From Acinetobacter brisouii CIP 110357 (GTDB lineage Bacteria > Pseudomonadota > Gammaproteobacteria > Pseudomonadales > Moraxellaceae), in assembly GCF_000488275.1 (NCBI RefSeq), contig NZ_KI530763.1:372001-436000 (forward strand): a stretch of 64,000 nt of DNA. The letters run 5' to 3'. The position numbers and the translations under genes were made by a program. The notes under the pieces are model-generated. The model had not been told where the DNA came from. It made no database searches and saw only the letters and a list, made by a program, of their open reading frames with translations. Positions 46,448 through 55,566 of the stretch are shown here, piece after piece; positions within the stretch are counted from its first letter, which is position 1; every line of letters begins with the position of its first letter.

Positions 46448-47550
46448 GATGCTGTTCTCTCAGTGCTGAGGTGATAAAGTGCCAACCATTGTTGCAGCAT
46501 GCTCTGCATCGAGTAATGCTGCTGAATGCGCTGACGGTGCTGCTGCCCCAACTGGGCTTTTTGTTCTATCGACAATTGTAACGCTTGGACAAGTTTTTTG
46601 CTGAGCATTTCTGCGTTTTGTGGCGGAACCAGCCATTCAGGCTCACCTAACACTTCTTTTACGCCACCACAGTCGGTTGCCACCACGACCCGTTCACAAC
46701 TCATGGCTTCTGCCACCACCAGACCAAATCCTTCCCAAGCCGAGGACAAGACAAACAGATCTGCGGCTGACAATAGTTCCGCAACATCATGCCGTACCCC
46801 CAGAAAATGGATCTGATCTGCCAAGTTCAACTGCTGCACCTGCTGTTCAAGTTCAGCGCGTTGCACCCCATCACCCACAATCAATAACTGAGCTTTTGGC
46901 TGAGTTTGTTGGAGTAAGCGAAATGCCTGAATCAGGTTGGGATAATCTTTGGCTTGCATTAAACGCCCGACCGCTATCAACACAGGGGTGTCGTCGGAAA
47001 AACCGAATTGCGAACGAAGCTGCTGACGTGCCGATGCAGAAAATTGAAATTTTTGCGTATCGATGCCATTACTGACCGCGGTGCTTTTGGCTGCGCCAAA
47101 GGCTTTTTGTGCAATAAAAAAATCTGTAGCTTCCTGACTGACATTGGTATTCACATCGCTATAACGATCGGTCATACGGTACAGCCACTGCCGCGCCTTG
47201 CCACCAATCACCTTGCTGTGCGCAGTACAAATCAAATACGGAATCTGTGCCGAACGGCGTAGCAAACGAGCAAATAAAATTGCATGAAACATGTGTGCAT
47301 GTACCACATCAGGCTGAAACTGCTGCATGATTTGGGCAAAACGCTGGGCACTGTGCGAGAAGTTCGCCAGTGAATTTAAACCCAGTTGAATCAGTTCAAT
47401 CTCGGGATGTTGTGGTTGAACTTCAATCTCACCACGCAAATAGGCGATTTTGACCTGATGCCCTGCCACAAACAATTGATCGGCCAGACTGGTTACAACT
47501 TTCTCTGCACCACCTAAACCCAAGCCTGTAATCAGCAACAAAATTTTCAT
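46444..47550 (-). CDS. Glycosyltransferase family 4
   Basis: A 368-residue GT-B enzyme. The N-terminal [18 protein letters not shown] is the acceptor-side motif of capsule GT4 enzymes. The C-terminal half has [31 protein letters not shown] and [34 protein letters not shown], the E-x7-E donor site. It extends the lipid-linked unit on the cytoplasmic face. Sequence resembles PglH/CapM-type enzymes; linkage unknown. Overlaps the epimerase gene by four bases (coupled translation). Confidence 0.9.
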   Translation of the reverse strand: MKILLLITGLGLGGAEKVVTSLADQLFVAGHQVKIAYLRGEIEVQPQHPEIELIQLGLNSLANFSHSAQRFAQIMQQFQPDVVHAHMFHAILFARLLRRSAQIPYLICTAHSKVIGGKARQWLYRMTDRYSDVNTNVSQEATDFFIAQKAFGAAKSTAVSNGIDTQKFQFSASARQQLRSQFGFSDDTPVLIAVGRLMQAKDYPNLIQAFRLLQQTQPKAQLLIVGDGVQRAELEQQVQQLNLADQIHFLGVRHDVAELLSAADLFVLSSAWEGFGLVVAEAMSCERVVVATDCGGVKEVLGEPEWLVPPQNAEMLSKKLVQALQLSIEQKAQLGQQHRQRIQQHYSMQSMLQQWLALYHLSTERTAS

Positions 47551-47562
47551 GGTTAGGCTCGC

Positions 47563-48645
47563 TTAAGCTTGGGCAAACAGTTGCAGCCATTGGGCCACAA
47601 TCTGCTCAGTGGAATACTGTTGCACATGTTGCTGATTGTATTGAGCAATCGTTTGATAATGCTCAGTATCCAAGCTCATCATCTGTGCCAATCCATCACT
47701 CAAAGCTTGAGCATTTTCAGGGCTAACCAAAGGATTTGGCGTGTTGGCTAAAATTTCACGCGGGCCAATCGGACAGTCAAAAGCCACAATCGGTAAACCA
47801 AAGCTCAACGCTTCGAGTAACACCATGCCAAAACCTTCAAAACGCGAACTTAAACAATATACTGAAGCCTGTGCATAGTACGGTGCAACCTCGGGGGTCG
47901 CAGCCACCCAATCCACAGACTTTTCAATGCCAAGTTGTGTTGCCTGTTGTTTGAGCGCCTGCTCCTGCTCACCACTCCCCACAATCCGTAGCGTCCAGTC
48001 AGGATACTTCGAGCTGAGCAATTGCCAGGCCTCAAGCAGCAAATCAAAACCTTTTTCAGAACGTAAGCGCCCAACCGCAAGCACCGTTTTATGGTTTTGA
48101 CTCGGTAACTGTGTAGCAATCTGAAAAGGTGACGGATTGGCAATGGCTTGAATCTTCACTGAGATTTTAGCAATGCCCTGCTGCCATAACTGTCGGTCAT
48201 GCTCAGTTAAAGTCACCACCGCATCGGCATAGCGCGCAGCCCAAATCCGCCCAATACGGCGCAAACGTAACCCTAAATCCACTTCAAAATTAAAATGTTC
48301 CCAGCAAATATGCTGTACCTTCAAACCGAACAAGGCAGGTACAGTAAAAATGCAGGAAATGCTATCCACTACCACTAGATGCTGAATCTGTTGCTGCTGG
48401 ACAAAACGGCGGATTTTCCAGATTGTCCCCAATAAATGACTTTTCATCGACACAGGCTGTGGATAAAGTGCATGGTTTTCCACACGGGCATCCAAGGCAA
48501 AAAATGGACGCTCACCTTGTGAAAGATTCAGAATACAGACTTGTTGCCCCTGTGCCGCCAAGGCATTGGCGACCAGTGTGGTGACGCGCTCGGTTCCACC
48601 TGCAAGGTTGAGATTGCCAATCAGAAAGCAGATTTTGCCGATCAT
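47563..48645 (-). CDS. Glycosyltransferase family 4 (PglJ/AmsD-like)
   Basis: A 360-residue GT-B enzyme. The N-terminus is CFLIGNLNLAGGTERVTTLVANAL, followed by CWEHFNFEVDLGLRLRRI, VGRLRSEKGFDLLLEAW and SSRFEGFGMVLLEALSFGLPIVAFDCPIGPREIL. The combination of GGTERV and CWEHFN is found in N-acetylgalactosaminyl- or galactosyl-transferases such as PglJ and AmsD. Donor uncertain. It overlaps the GT2 gene by four bases, so the two are translated together. Confidence 0.9.
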   Translation of the reverse strand: MIGKICFLIGNLNLAGGTERVTTLVANALAAQGQQVCILNLSQGERPFFALDARVENHALYPQPVSMKSHLLGTIWKIRRFVQQQQIQHLVVVDSISCIFTVPALFGLKVQHICWEHFNFEVDLGLRLRRIGRIWAARYADAVVTLTEHDRQLWQQGIAKISVKIQAIANPSPFQIATQLPSQNHKTVLAVGRLRSEKGFDLLLEAWQLLSSKYPDWTLRIVGSGEQEQALKQQATQLGIEKSVDWVAATPEVAPYYAQASVYCLSSRFEGFGMVLLEALSFGLPIVAFDCPIGPREILANTPNPLVSPENAQALSDGLAQMMSLDTEHYQTIAQYNQQHVQQYSTEQIVAQWLQLFAQA

Positions 48646-49601
48646 TTTTTCAGACCCAAACGGCGCAAGGTGCGGTCAAACAATAAAAATGCCACGCCAT
48701 AATGAAAAAACAGACGATTGCCACGGTTACGGATCATGGTTTCATTCAGTGGATGTTGACGCATTTTCTGTTTTAAAGTTTTCCAGCGCTGCTGTGCCGC
48801 ACTCACGCCATCGGCGTTCAAAACATCCATAATATGCGACTGGCTAATGGCGATCATGGTTGCCACCAGTTCAGGATGCTGTTCAATACGTTCCAAATAA
48901 AACAGCGGCACGCCACCCAAATCATCAATATTTTTACGGGATTTGGTCGCGGTAATACCTTGCGGATTGATGCGGTAATTGATCAATACTTCAGGACTAA
49001 AATAGGCGGTTTTTGCTGCGAAAAATAACAACGGCGTGGTGTAGGCATCTTCATAGTTTTTACCGACTGGAAAGCGAATGTCTTTAAATAACTCGCGTTT
49101 ATAGACCCGCAGCCATGCAAACCAAGCCGAACGGTTGGACAGTTCCAGTAGAATGTCCTGATTCAGGGTTTGCAAACCCTGCTTCGACATACGGTGTAAA
49201 AACGGAATGGTATTGCCTTGGTCATCTACACGTTGTACCGCAAATTGGATAATGTCAGCGCCCGTTTCAATACCTTTGAACACTTCAGCAAAATACTGTG
49301 GATTGAGATAATCATCTGAATCCAGAAATGCCACGTACTCGCCTTGCGCTTCTCCAATCCCTGTATTACGTGCCCCGCTCAAACCCTGATTTTTTTGGCG
49401 GATAATACGAAATTGCTGCTGTACGGCCTCAGGCTGCTGTGCCAAAAACTGCTGCGCTTTGGCTACCGACTGGTCTGGGCTGCCATCATCGACCACAATC
49501 ACCTCGACCTCAGGCACAGGCAACTGCTGGCAGATACTGGTCAGGCATTGTTCAATGTACTTTTCGACATTATAAACGGGGATGATCAAGCTCAGCTTCA
49601 T
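48642..49601 (-). CDS. Glycosyltransferase family 2
   Basis: A 319-residue GT-A inverting glycosyltransferase. LSLIIPVYNVEKYIEQCLTSI and VEVIVVDDGSPDQS at the start, GLSGARNTGI and FLDSDDYL (the DXD metal site) are the family motifs. No transmembrane helices are evident apart from weak C-terminal hydrophobicity. It adds one sugar of the unit or a branch; Campylobacter PglI is a functional analogue of such a GT2 branch enzyme, but this is only analogy. Confidence 0.9.
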   Translation of the reverse strand: MKLSLIIPVYNVEKYIEQCLTSICQQLPVPEVEVIVVDDGSPDQSVAKAQQFLAQQPEAVQQQFRIIRQKNQGLSGARNTGIGEAQGEYVAFLDSDDYLNPQYFAEVFKGIETGADIIQFAVQRVDDQGNTIPFLHRMSKQGLQTLNQDILLELSNRSAWFAWLRVYKRELFKDIRFPVGKNYEDAYTTPLLFFAAKTAYFSPEVLINYRINPQGITATKSRKNIDDLGGVPLFYLERIEQHPELVATMIAISQSHIMDVLNADGVSAAQQRWKTLKQKMRQHPLNETMIRNRGNRLFFHYGVAFLLFDRTLRRLGLKK

Positions 49602-49610
49602 CGGGTATTC

Positions 49611-50879
49611 TCAGCGTTTGAAATAGGTGGATGGTTTAAAGATACGAATATGCGTATCTAAAATTAAACCCTGCTTATAAAAGTAATTAAACAACGTTAA
49701 AGACAAAATTTCTGTGGCGAGAATCGCAAAAATTGCTCCATACAGAGCAAAATAATGAATCGCCAAGAAGGTCACGATGACATTAAATGCCACCAGAGTC
49801 ATGGTCTTATGATGTAAATAATCGTAGGCATTGAACTTGATCAGATACTTTTCTGCCACCGTCGACATGCCTGAAAACAGGGTCACGAACACCGCAATAA
49901 TCAGAATATCGTTGACCTGCTGATAGGCAGCGCCATACAACCACTGGATAATCCAGTGCCCAAACAGCGCAAAAAATACCGCAGCCGAAGAAGCAATCAC
50001 GATGACCATCAGGTTTAAGCGCGCCACCATGTTCTGGCTGCGTTCAAAATCTTTTTCCGCATAAATCTGGGTTAAAAACGAGGAAATAAAAGCATTTAAA
50101 ACAAAGTAAAAACTGCTGCCAAGGGTCATCGCCACCGAATAAATCCCCAGATCATGCTGTGACTTCATCCCCAAAAACAGTTGTGAGGTCTTGGTAAAAA
50201 TCGCAATGGATAACGTATACAGCACCAGTTTGCGCCCAACTTTCAATACATAACTGCGATACTGCTGTAAATGATCGGCAATACGTTGTGGTGTACTGAG
50301 TTTTTTACGTGCAAAAATCGCCCGACGCATCAAAAACGGAACCAGCGTCACCAACACGATTGGAATACTTAAATAGCTGACAGGTAAATGAAATTCGGCA
50401 ATGCCATAACGCACGATCAGGCTCACCAAAATCGCAGTGACATTACAAATGGTATTAAAACGTGACTGCAAAGTGGCATTGAAATAAATGCTATAAGCCG
50501 TGTCATGCAGGGAAAAATACACCCCGATACACGCTGCGACCGAGAAAATAAAGGTCAGAGGATCAACCGTTAAATACAGATACAGCAGTACCAAACTGGC
50601 AAACACTGTAAAGAACAGATTCCGCAAAGTACGTGTGGCAAAAATAATATGCTCACCCGTTTTACGGTTCTGACTGGTTTTTTGGAAAATCAGGTTGTCT
50701 GAGCCAAACAATGACACCGTTTGCACGATGGCAAAAATCGAGGTGGCAAAAGTCAGCTTACCGAAGTTGGCAGGCCCGATATAACGTGCCACAAACGAGG
50801 TCACGAAGATCAATCCAAAAATGGACAACAGCTTTTCAGCCATCATCCACAATGAATTGAGATAGACTTTTTTACTCAT
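49611..50879 (-). CDS. wzx: Oligosaccharide flippase Wzx
   Basis: A 422-residue polytopic membrane protein of the PST/MOP exporter superfamily with about 12 helices. The start LNSLWMMAEKLLSIFGLIFVTSFVARYIGPANFGKLTFATSI is the classical polysaccharide flippase N-terminus. It should move the undecaprenyl-linked unit to the periplasm. It lies 8 bp after gna and 9 bp before the GT2 gene. It is the only large polytopic protein among the glycan genes; no Wzy-type polymerase accompanies it. Confidence 0.92.
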   Translation of the reverse strand: MSKKVYLNSLWMMAEKLLSIFGLIFVTSFVARYIGPANFGKLTFATSIFAIVQTVSLFGSDNLIFQKTSQNRKTGEHIIFATRTLRNLFFTVFASLVLLYLYLTVDPLTFIFSVAACIGVYFSLHDTAYSIYFNATLQSRFNTICNVTAILVSLIVRYGIAEFHLPVSYLSIPIVLVTLVPFLMRRAIFARKKLSTPQRIADHLQQYRSYVLKVGRKLVLYTLSIAIFTKTSQLFLGMKSQHDLGIYSVAMTLGSSFYFVLNAFISSFLTQIYAEKDFERSQNMVARLNLMVIVIASSAAVFFALFGHWIIQWLYGAAYQQVNDILIIAVFVTLFSGMSTVAEKYLIKFNAYDYLHHKTMTLVAFNVIVTFLAIHYFALYGAIFAILATEILSLTLFNYFYKQGLILDTHIRIFKPSTYFKR

Positions 50880-50887
50880 GATGCCGC

Positions 50888-52165
50888 TTACAGACGGATG
50901 TCCACACAGTCTTTGTCGAGCACATATTTCAAGTCATACAGCACAAAATTGGCTTTACACATTTTGGCAATGTCATCGCGCGTCAATGCCTTAAACTGAT
51001 GATGGGCAACCGCCAGCACCACTGCATCGTAGTAATGGTTTTTCGGCTGTTCAGTCAATTCCAAACCATATTCATGCTGCACTTCGGCAGCATCAACCCA
51101 CGGATCATACACATCGGCCTGAATGTGGTATTCCTGCAATTCATGAATAATATCAATGATGCGGGTATTACGAATGTCAGGACAGTTTTCTTTAAAGCTT
51201 AAACCCAGTACCAAGACCTTAGCACCTTCAACTTGAATTTTCTTTTTTATCATCCCTTTTACAAGTTGAGTCACAACATAAGCACCCATACTGTCATTGA
51301 GACGGCGACCCGCCAAAATAATTTCAGGATGATAGCCAATCGCCTGCGCTTTATGGGTTAAATAGTACGGATCAACCCCAATACAGTGCCCACCCACCAG
51401 ACCTGGACGGAATGGTAAGAAGTTCCACTTGGTGCCTGCGGCTTTGAGCACATCTTCAGTGTCGATGCCCATTTTATTGAAAATCAATGCCAGTTCATTG
51501 ATGAGTGCAATATTCACATCACGCTGGGTGTTTTCAATGACCTTTGCCGCTTCAGCGACTTTAATACTCGGCGCTTTGTGTGTACCTGCGGTGATAATCA
51601 GGTTATAGACTTCATCGACATAATCGGCAATTTCAGGGGTTGAACCCGAAGTAATTTTTAAAATATTAGTGACGCGGTGTTCTTTGTCGCCCGGGTTAAT
51701 GCGCTCTGGGCTATAGCCTGCATAGAAATCCTGATTGAAAGTCAGACCTGAAACTTTTTCCAGTACAGGAATACAGACTTCTTCGGTCGCACCCGGATAC
51801 ACAGTCGACTCGTACACCACGATATCGCCTTTTTTCAACACACGACCAATGCTTTCCGAAGCTTTCACCAACGGGGTCAAGTCAGGCTGTTTATACTGGT
51901 CAATCGGGGTTGGGACTGTCACGATAAAGAAGTTACAATCCTGTAAATCATCAATCTGGGTGGTATAGCTTAAATGGCTTGCCTGTTGTAATTCTTCTGG
52001 CGAGGTTTCTAAAGTATGATCCTGACCGCTTCGCAGTTCATCAATACGCTTTTGCTGAATATCGAACCCGACTGTTGCGACAGTTTTACCAAATTCGACA
52101 GCTAGTGGCAGTCCCACATAGCCTAAACCAACAATCGCGATTTTGAGTTGATCTCGTTGCAACAT
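50888..52165 (-). CDS. gna: UDP-N-acetylglucosamine 6-dehydrogenase (Gna/TviB-type)
   Basis: A 425-residue nucleotide-sugar dehydrogenase. The Rossmann motif [18 protein letters not shown], the helix [25 protein letters not shown], and the catalytic loop [20 protein letters not shown] with its Cys are intact, as in WbpA/TviB/VipA enzymes oxidising UDP-GlcNAc to UDP-GlcNAcA. ATG 52165 is the start; an upstream TTG frame to 52186 is unlikely. It is the first gene of the polysaccharide transcript, preceded by a promoter and hairpin. In typical Acinetobacter loci wza lies beside it; here the neighbour is an FKBP gene. Confidence 0.93.
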   Translation of the reverse strand: MLQRDQLKIAIVGLGYVGLPLAVEFGKTVATVGFDIQQKRIDELRSGQDHTLETSPEELQQASHLSYTTQIDDLQDCNFFIVTVPTPIDQYKQPDLTPLVKASESIGRVLKKGDIVVYESTVYPGATEEVCIPVLEKVSGLTFNQDFYAGYSPERINPGDKEHRVTNILKITSGSTPEIADYVDEVYNLIITAGTHKAPSIKVAEAAKVIENTQRDVNIALINELALIFNKMGIDTEDVLKAAGTKWNFLPFRPGLVGGHCIGVDPYYLTHKAQAIGYHPEIILAGRRLNDSMGAYVVTQLVKGMIKKKIQVEGAKVLVLGLSFKENCPDIRNTRIIDIIHELQEYHIQADVYDPWVDAAEVQHEYGLELTEQPKNHYYDAVVLAVAHHQFKALTRDDIAKMCKANFVLYDLKYVLDKDCVDIRL

Positions 52166-52197
52166 AGACAGTCCGATCCTAATCAATAAAGTAAAAG

Positions 52198-52236
52198 AGG
52201 ATCATAATGGATGATCCTTACAGGCTGACTAATATA
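52198..52236 (-). promoter_or_regulatory. Candidate gna promoter with downstream inverted repeat
   Basis: On the minus strand an extended -10 TGTTATATT ends near 52231. Just downstream lies an inverted repeat AGGATCAT-AATGG-ATGATCCT (52198-52218), in the +7 to +27 region of the expected transcript. It could be an operator or a leader hairpin of the polysaccharide operon. Confidence 0.5.
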
Positions 52237-52451
52237 ACAGAAATCAGACTGATTTTTCGGATAAAAAAGCGAGTTCGAGCTTTAGTACAGGCGGGCTTTA
52301 TTTACAGATTTAAAACACGTTTTTGCTCAGATTAGGCGGTTACTTCACACAAAAAACATACCGTTTGTTTACAATCCATTATATGCTTAGAGTCACCAAT
52401 GCCTGCATGATCAGGCAAGCTGTTTTAATCAAATAAAATTGGATTCCTCTT

Positions 52452-53150
52452 ATGAGTAAAGCCTTACCCGTTGCTGTTGCAGTTATTTTAGGCGGCGCTG
52501 CACTTGTTCCTGTTTTTTATGCATCTCAACACCCTGCTCCAGCAAAGACCCATCGCGCATCAGCAGGCACGTCATCTGAACCGAAAAAGGTTCTGAGCTA
52601 TATGCAAGGCTACCAAATGGGTGGTCAGGTTTCTCCTGAAATGGACATTGACGGCTTTGCACAAGGTCTGCGTGACGCTCGCGAACACAAACCGCACGCT
52701 TATAACGATCAACAAGTTAAAGAAGCTATCGTCAACTATCAAAAAGAATTACAAGGCAAACTCAGCAGCTTGCAGGAAAAAAACAAAACGTTCCTGACTG
52801 AAAATGCCAAGAAAGCGGGTGTAAAAACCACCGCTTCAGGTTTGCAATATGAAATCATCAAACAAGGTACAGGCAAACAAGCGACTGCCAATTCAACTGT
52901 AAAAGTGAATTATGAAGGCAAGCTGGTTGACGGTACAGTGTTTGACAGCAGTTACGCACGTGGTGAACCAGCTGAATTCCCACTTGCAGGCACGATTCCG
53001 GGCTGGATCGAAGGGATTCCACTACTCAAAGAAGGTGGTAGCATCATGCTTTATGTTCCAGCCAAACTGGCTTATGGTGAACAAGGTAACCAAGCCATTC
53101 CACCAAACAGCGTGTTGATCTTCAAGGTCGATTTACTTGCTGTGAAATAA
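52452..53150 (+). CDS. FKBP-type peptidyl-prolyl isomerase, membrane-anchored
   Basis: A 232-residue protein: an N-terminal hydrophobic segment (about 5-24) that may be a signal anchor, an FKBP-N dimerisation domain (VLSYMQGYQMGGQVSPEMDIDGFAQGL), a long linking helix, and an FKBP domain (VKVNYEGKLVDGTVFDSSY, IPGWIEGIPLLKEGG, LAYGEQGNQAIPPNSVLIFKVDL). It resembles FkpA/Mip proteins, which fold periplasmic proteins. It is the first of two tandem paralogues and lacks a clear cleavage site, unlike the second. Confidence 0.9.
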   Translation: MSKALPVAVAVILGGAALVPVFYASQHPAPAKTHRASAGTSSEPKKVLSYMQGYQMGGQVSPEMDIDGFAQGLRDAREHKPHAYNDQQVKEAIVNYQKELQGKLSSLQEKNKTFLTENAKKAGVKTTASGLQYEIIKQGTGKQATANSTVKVNYEGKLVDGTVFDSSYARGEPAEFPLAGTIPGWIEGIPLLKEGGSIMLYVPAKLAYGEQGNQAIPPNSVLIFKVDLLAVK

Positions 53151-53157
53151 TCAAAAC

Positions 53158-53181
53158 AATGGAGAGTAACAACTCTCCATT
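53158..53181 (+). terminator. Hairpin between the tandem FKBP genes
   Basis: A perfect 10-bp stem, AATGGAGAGT (53158-53167) and ACTCTCCATT (53172-53181), with loop AACA is followed by a T-rich but broken run. It may partly terminate or stabilise the transcript between the two genes. Confidence 0.55.
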
Positions 53182-53201
53182 TGTATTTTAGGAAGATGAT
53201 A

Positions 53202-53894
53202 ATGAAAAAGATCCTGAGCGTTGTGTGTGCCTTGTCTTGTTTATCTACCCCCGTATGGGCAGCCAGTACCATTGATGCCAATAGCTCGCTTAGCACACAA
53301 GCAGGTTATAGTTTTGGCTATCTTTTGGGAAAAAGTAATGCTGAAGCGATACAAGGGCTCGACTTAAATGCCTTTGTTCAGGGTTTGACTGCTGCATCGC
53401 ATAACCAGAACCCTGCCTTGTCAGAACAGGAAATGGCAAATGCCTTGGCACTTTATAAAAAACAGGCAGAAGCCAAAGACCTTTTACAACATCAGCAACA
53501 AGCTCAGATCAACGCCCAAGCTGGCGCTGACTTTTTAGCCAACAATGCCCGCCAAGCTGGCGTGGTAACCACAGCTTCAGGTCTGCAATATCAAGTGATC
53601 AAAGCTGGTCAAGGCAAAAGCCCGAGCAAAAATAGTACAGTTGAAATTAACTATGAAGGTCGCCTGATTGACGGCACCGTTTTTGATAGCTCAATTGCAC
53701 GTGAGCAGGCTGCCAGTTTCCGCGTCAGTGAAGTAGTCAGCGGCTTGGCTGAAGGTTTATTGACCATGAAAGAAGGTGGCAAAACCCGCTTCTTTATTCC
53801 AGCAAAACTTGGTTACGGTGAAATTGGCGCTGGCGATGCCATCGGCCCAAATAGCACACTGATTTTTGATGTAGAGCTGCTTAAAATTAAATAA
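53202..53894 (+). CDS. fkpA: FKBP-type peptidyl-prolyl isomerase, secreted (FkpA)
   Basis: A 230-residue periplasmic prolyl isomerase. The signal peptide (MKKILSVVCALSCLSTPVWA) is cleaved after WAA, an FKBP-N dimerisation domain follows (SLSTQAGYSFGYLLGKSNAE), then a helix rich in Gln, and an FKBP domain (VEINYEGRLIDGTVFDSS, LGYGEIGAGDAIGPNSTLIFDVELL). I chose ATG 53202 because AGGA lies eight bases upstream; earlier in-frame codons at 53181 and 53196 fit worse. This gene between murJ and the polysaccharide cluster marks the border of Acinetobacter K loci. Confidence 0.93.
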   Translation: MKKILSVVCALSCLSTPVWAASTIDANSSLSTQAGYSFGYLLGKSNAEAIQGLDLNAFVQGLTAASHNQNPALSEQEMANALALYKKQAEAKDLLQHQQQAQINAQAGADFLANNARQAGVVTTASGLQYQVIKAGQGKSPSKNSTVEINYEGRLIDGTVFDSSIAREQAASFRVSEVVSGLAEGLLTMKEGGKTRFFIPAKLGYGEIGAGDAIGPNSTLIFDVELLKIK

Positions 53895-53913
53895 AGAATT
53901 AAAAAATCAGTTA

Positions 53914-53944
53914 AAAAAACCGACACTGTGATGTCGGTTTTTTT
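53914..53944. terminator. Bidirectional terminator between fkpA and murJ
   Basis: The arms AAACCGACA (53918-53926) and TGTCGGTTT (53933-53941) with loop CTGTGA are flanked by long A and T runs, serving both convergent genes. Confidence 0.88.
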
Positions 53945-53948
53945 ATGT

Positions 53949-55496
53949 TTAATGCTCTGGACGCAGGTGCCGTGGACGGAAGCCTGAAAGTAATAAACCA
54001 ATCGTATAGGCAGCCGCACCAACCACGCACAGCGCTGTCAGCTCTACAATTTTCATCCATGTAGACAAGTGTCCGTCGTATAGATGCAAACCATACGCCA
54101 GTGCGCCAGCCATACATAAATTGGCAAAGCCGTATTGGGCAAAAATCTTTTTCCAGTGTGCACCAAAGCGGTAAATATTGCGTTTGTGCAAGTAGTAATA
54201 CAACATCCCTGCATTGACAAATGCAGAACCCGAAGATGCAATTCCAAGTGCCATATGCTCGGCATGCCAGTGAATAGATTTAAAGAAGCTAATCAGAATC
54301 ACATTTAAAATCGCATTGGCAGCAACCGCCATTAAGCCCACACGAACTGGGGTTTTGGTATCTTGCTGCGCATAAAAGCCTGGAGCAAATACCTTAATCA
54401 GCATGAAGGCTAGTACCCCGCCACTCATACACTGCAATGCCAGTGAGGTCATGTGGGTGTCTTCTGCGGTAAATTCACCACGCTGGAACAAGGTCTGGAT
54501 AATCGGCGTTGACAACATAAACAGTGCCACACTGGCAGGCACACCCACCATGATGATGACCCGTGCAGCCCAGTCAATCATGCCACGGAAACGTTCAAGG
54601 TCTTGTTCGGCATGCCGTGCCGACAATGAGGGTAAAATCACCGTACCAATCGCCACACCAATTAAACCCAGTGGTAACTCGGTCATCCGTTCGGCACTAT
54701 ACAACCATGATACCGAACCACTTTGCATGAATGATGCCCAAATGGTATTGAGCAACAAATTGATTTGTGTGACAGATACCCCAAACAGTGCAGGCAGCAT
54801 CAGCTTAAGAATACGCTCCACCCCTTCATGTTTAAAATCGATGCGTGGTGGAATCAGCAATTTCTTGCGCCATAACTCAGGAATCTGGATCATCAGCTGA
54901 ATAAAGCCCGCTGCCAGTACCGCCCAGCCCAATGACATGATTGGGGTTTGCAAATACGGCGTCAGCCACCATGCCCCTGCAATCATCACCAGATTCAGCA
55001 ACACTGGAGAAAACGCTGGACTAAAAAATGCACCGTAACTGTTCAGGATACTGCTGGCAAATGCTGTCAGTGACATAAACATCAAATACGGAATCGTCAA
55101 ACGGAACATTTCAACCGCTTGTGCGAACTTGTCGGGATCATTGTGGAAACCTGGTGCATAGATATACACCACGGCAGGCGCGATGATCATGGCGAGCAAG
55201 GTAATCGACGACATCACCACCAGCAGGCAGCCAAACACCCGACTAATCAGGATTTGCACTTCTGCATGTAAACGTCCGGTTTTGTACTCAGTCAAAATCG
55301 GAATAAAGGCTTGGGAAAATGCACCTTCGGCAAACAGTCGCCTGAAAAAATTGGGAATGCGAAATGCAACTACAAAGACGTCGAATTCTTTGCCTGCACC
55401 AAACACGTTCAGCAACACCATGTCACGCACCAGTCCCAACACACGGGACAGCATGGTCATTGCACTCACGATAAAGGTCGACCGCCAAAGCGCCAT
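53949..55496 (-). CDS. murJ: Lipid II flippase MurJ
   Basis: A 515-residue MOP-superfamily flippase with 14 predicted helices that translocates lipid II for peptidoglycan synthesis (older name mviN). The N-terminus STFIVSAMTMLSRVLGLVRDMVLLNVFGAGKEFDVFVVAFRIPNFFRRLFAEGAFSQAFIP is diagnostic, including the essential Arg residues of helices 1 and 2. It is the conserved left neighbour of Acinetobacter K loci. Single gene, divergent from nothing nearby; ampD lies 70 bp upstream on the same strand. Confidence 0.96.
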   Translation of the reverse strand: MALWRSTFIVSAMTMLSRVLGLVRDMVLLNVFGAGKEFDVFVVAFRIPNFFRRLFAEGAFSQAFIPILTEYKTGRLHAEVQILISRVFGCLLVVMSSITLLAMIIAPAVVYIYAPGFHNDPDKFAQAVEMFRLTIPYLMFMSLTAFASSILNSYGAFFSPAFSPVLLNLVMIAGAWWLTPYLQTPIMSLGWAVLAAGFIQLMIQIPELWRKKLLIPPRIDFKHEGVERILKLMLPALFGVSVTQINLLLNTIWASFMQSGSVSWLYSAERMTELPLGLIGVAIGTVILPSLSARHAEQDLERFRGMIDWAARVIIMVGVPASVALFMLSTPIIQTLFQRGEFTAEDTHMTSLALQCMSGGVLAFMLIKVFAPGFYAQQDTKTPVRVGLMAVAANAILNVILISFFKSIHWHAEHMALGIASSGSAFVNAGMLYYYLHKRNIYRFGAHWKKIFAQYGFANLCMAGALAYGLHLYDGHLSTWMKIVELTALCVVGAAAYTIGLLLSGFRPRHLRPEH

Positions 55497-55566
55497 CGCT
55501 TACACCTAAGTCAAATTTGAAGTGGCTATTTTAAAGAAAAGCTTGAACAATTTCGTTATTAATTCT

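Noticed and set aside
49611..50879. Alternative reading of the membrane protein as a Wzy polymerase
   Set aside because: The N-terminus and helix pattern match Wzx flippases (ARYIGPANFGKLTFA), and there is no large periplasmic loop as in Wzy.
52200..52451. JUMPStart/ops-like element (AGGCGGTTAC near 52345) for the polysaccharide operon
   Set aside because: It matches only part of the ops core and points towards the FKBP genes, not the gna operon on the other strand.
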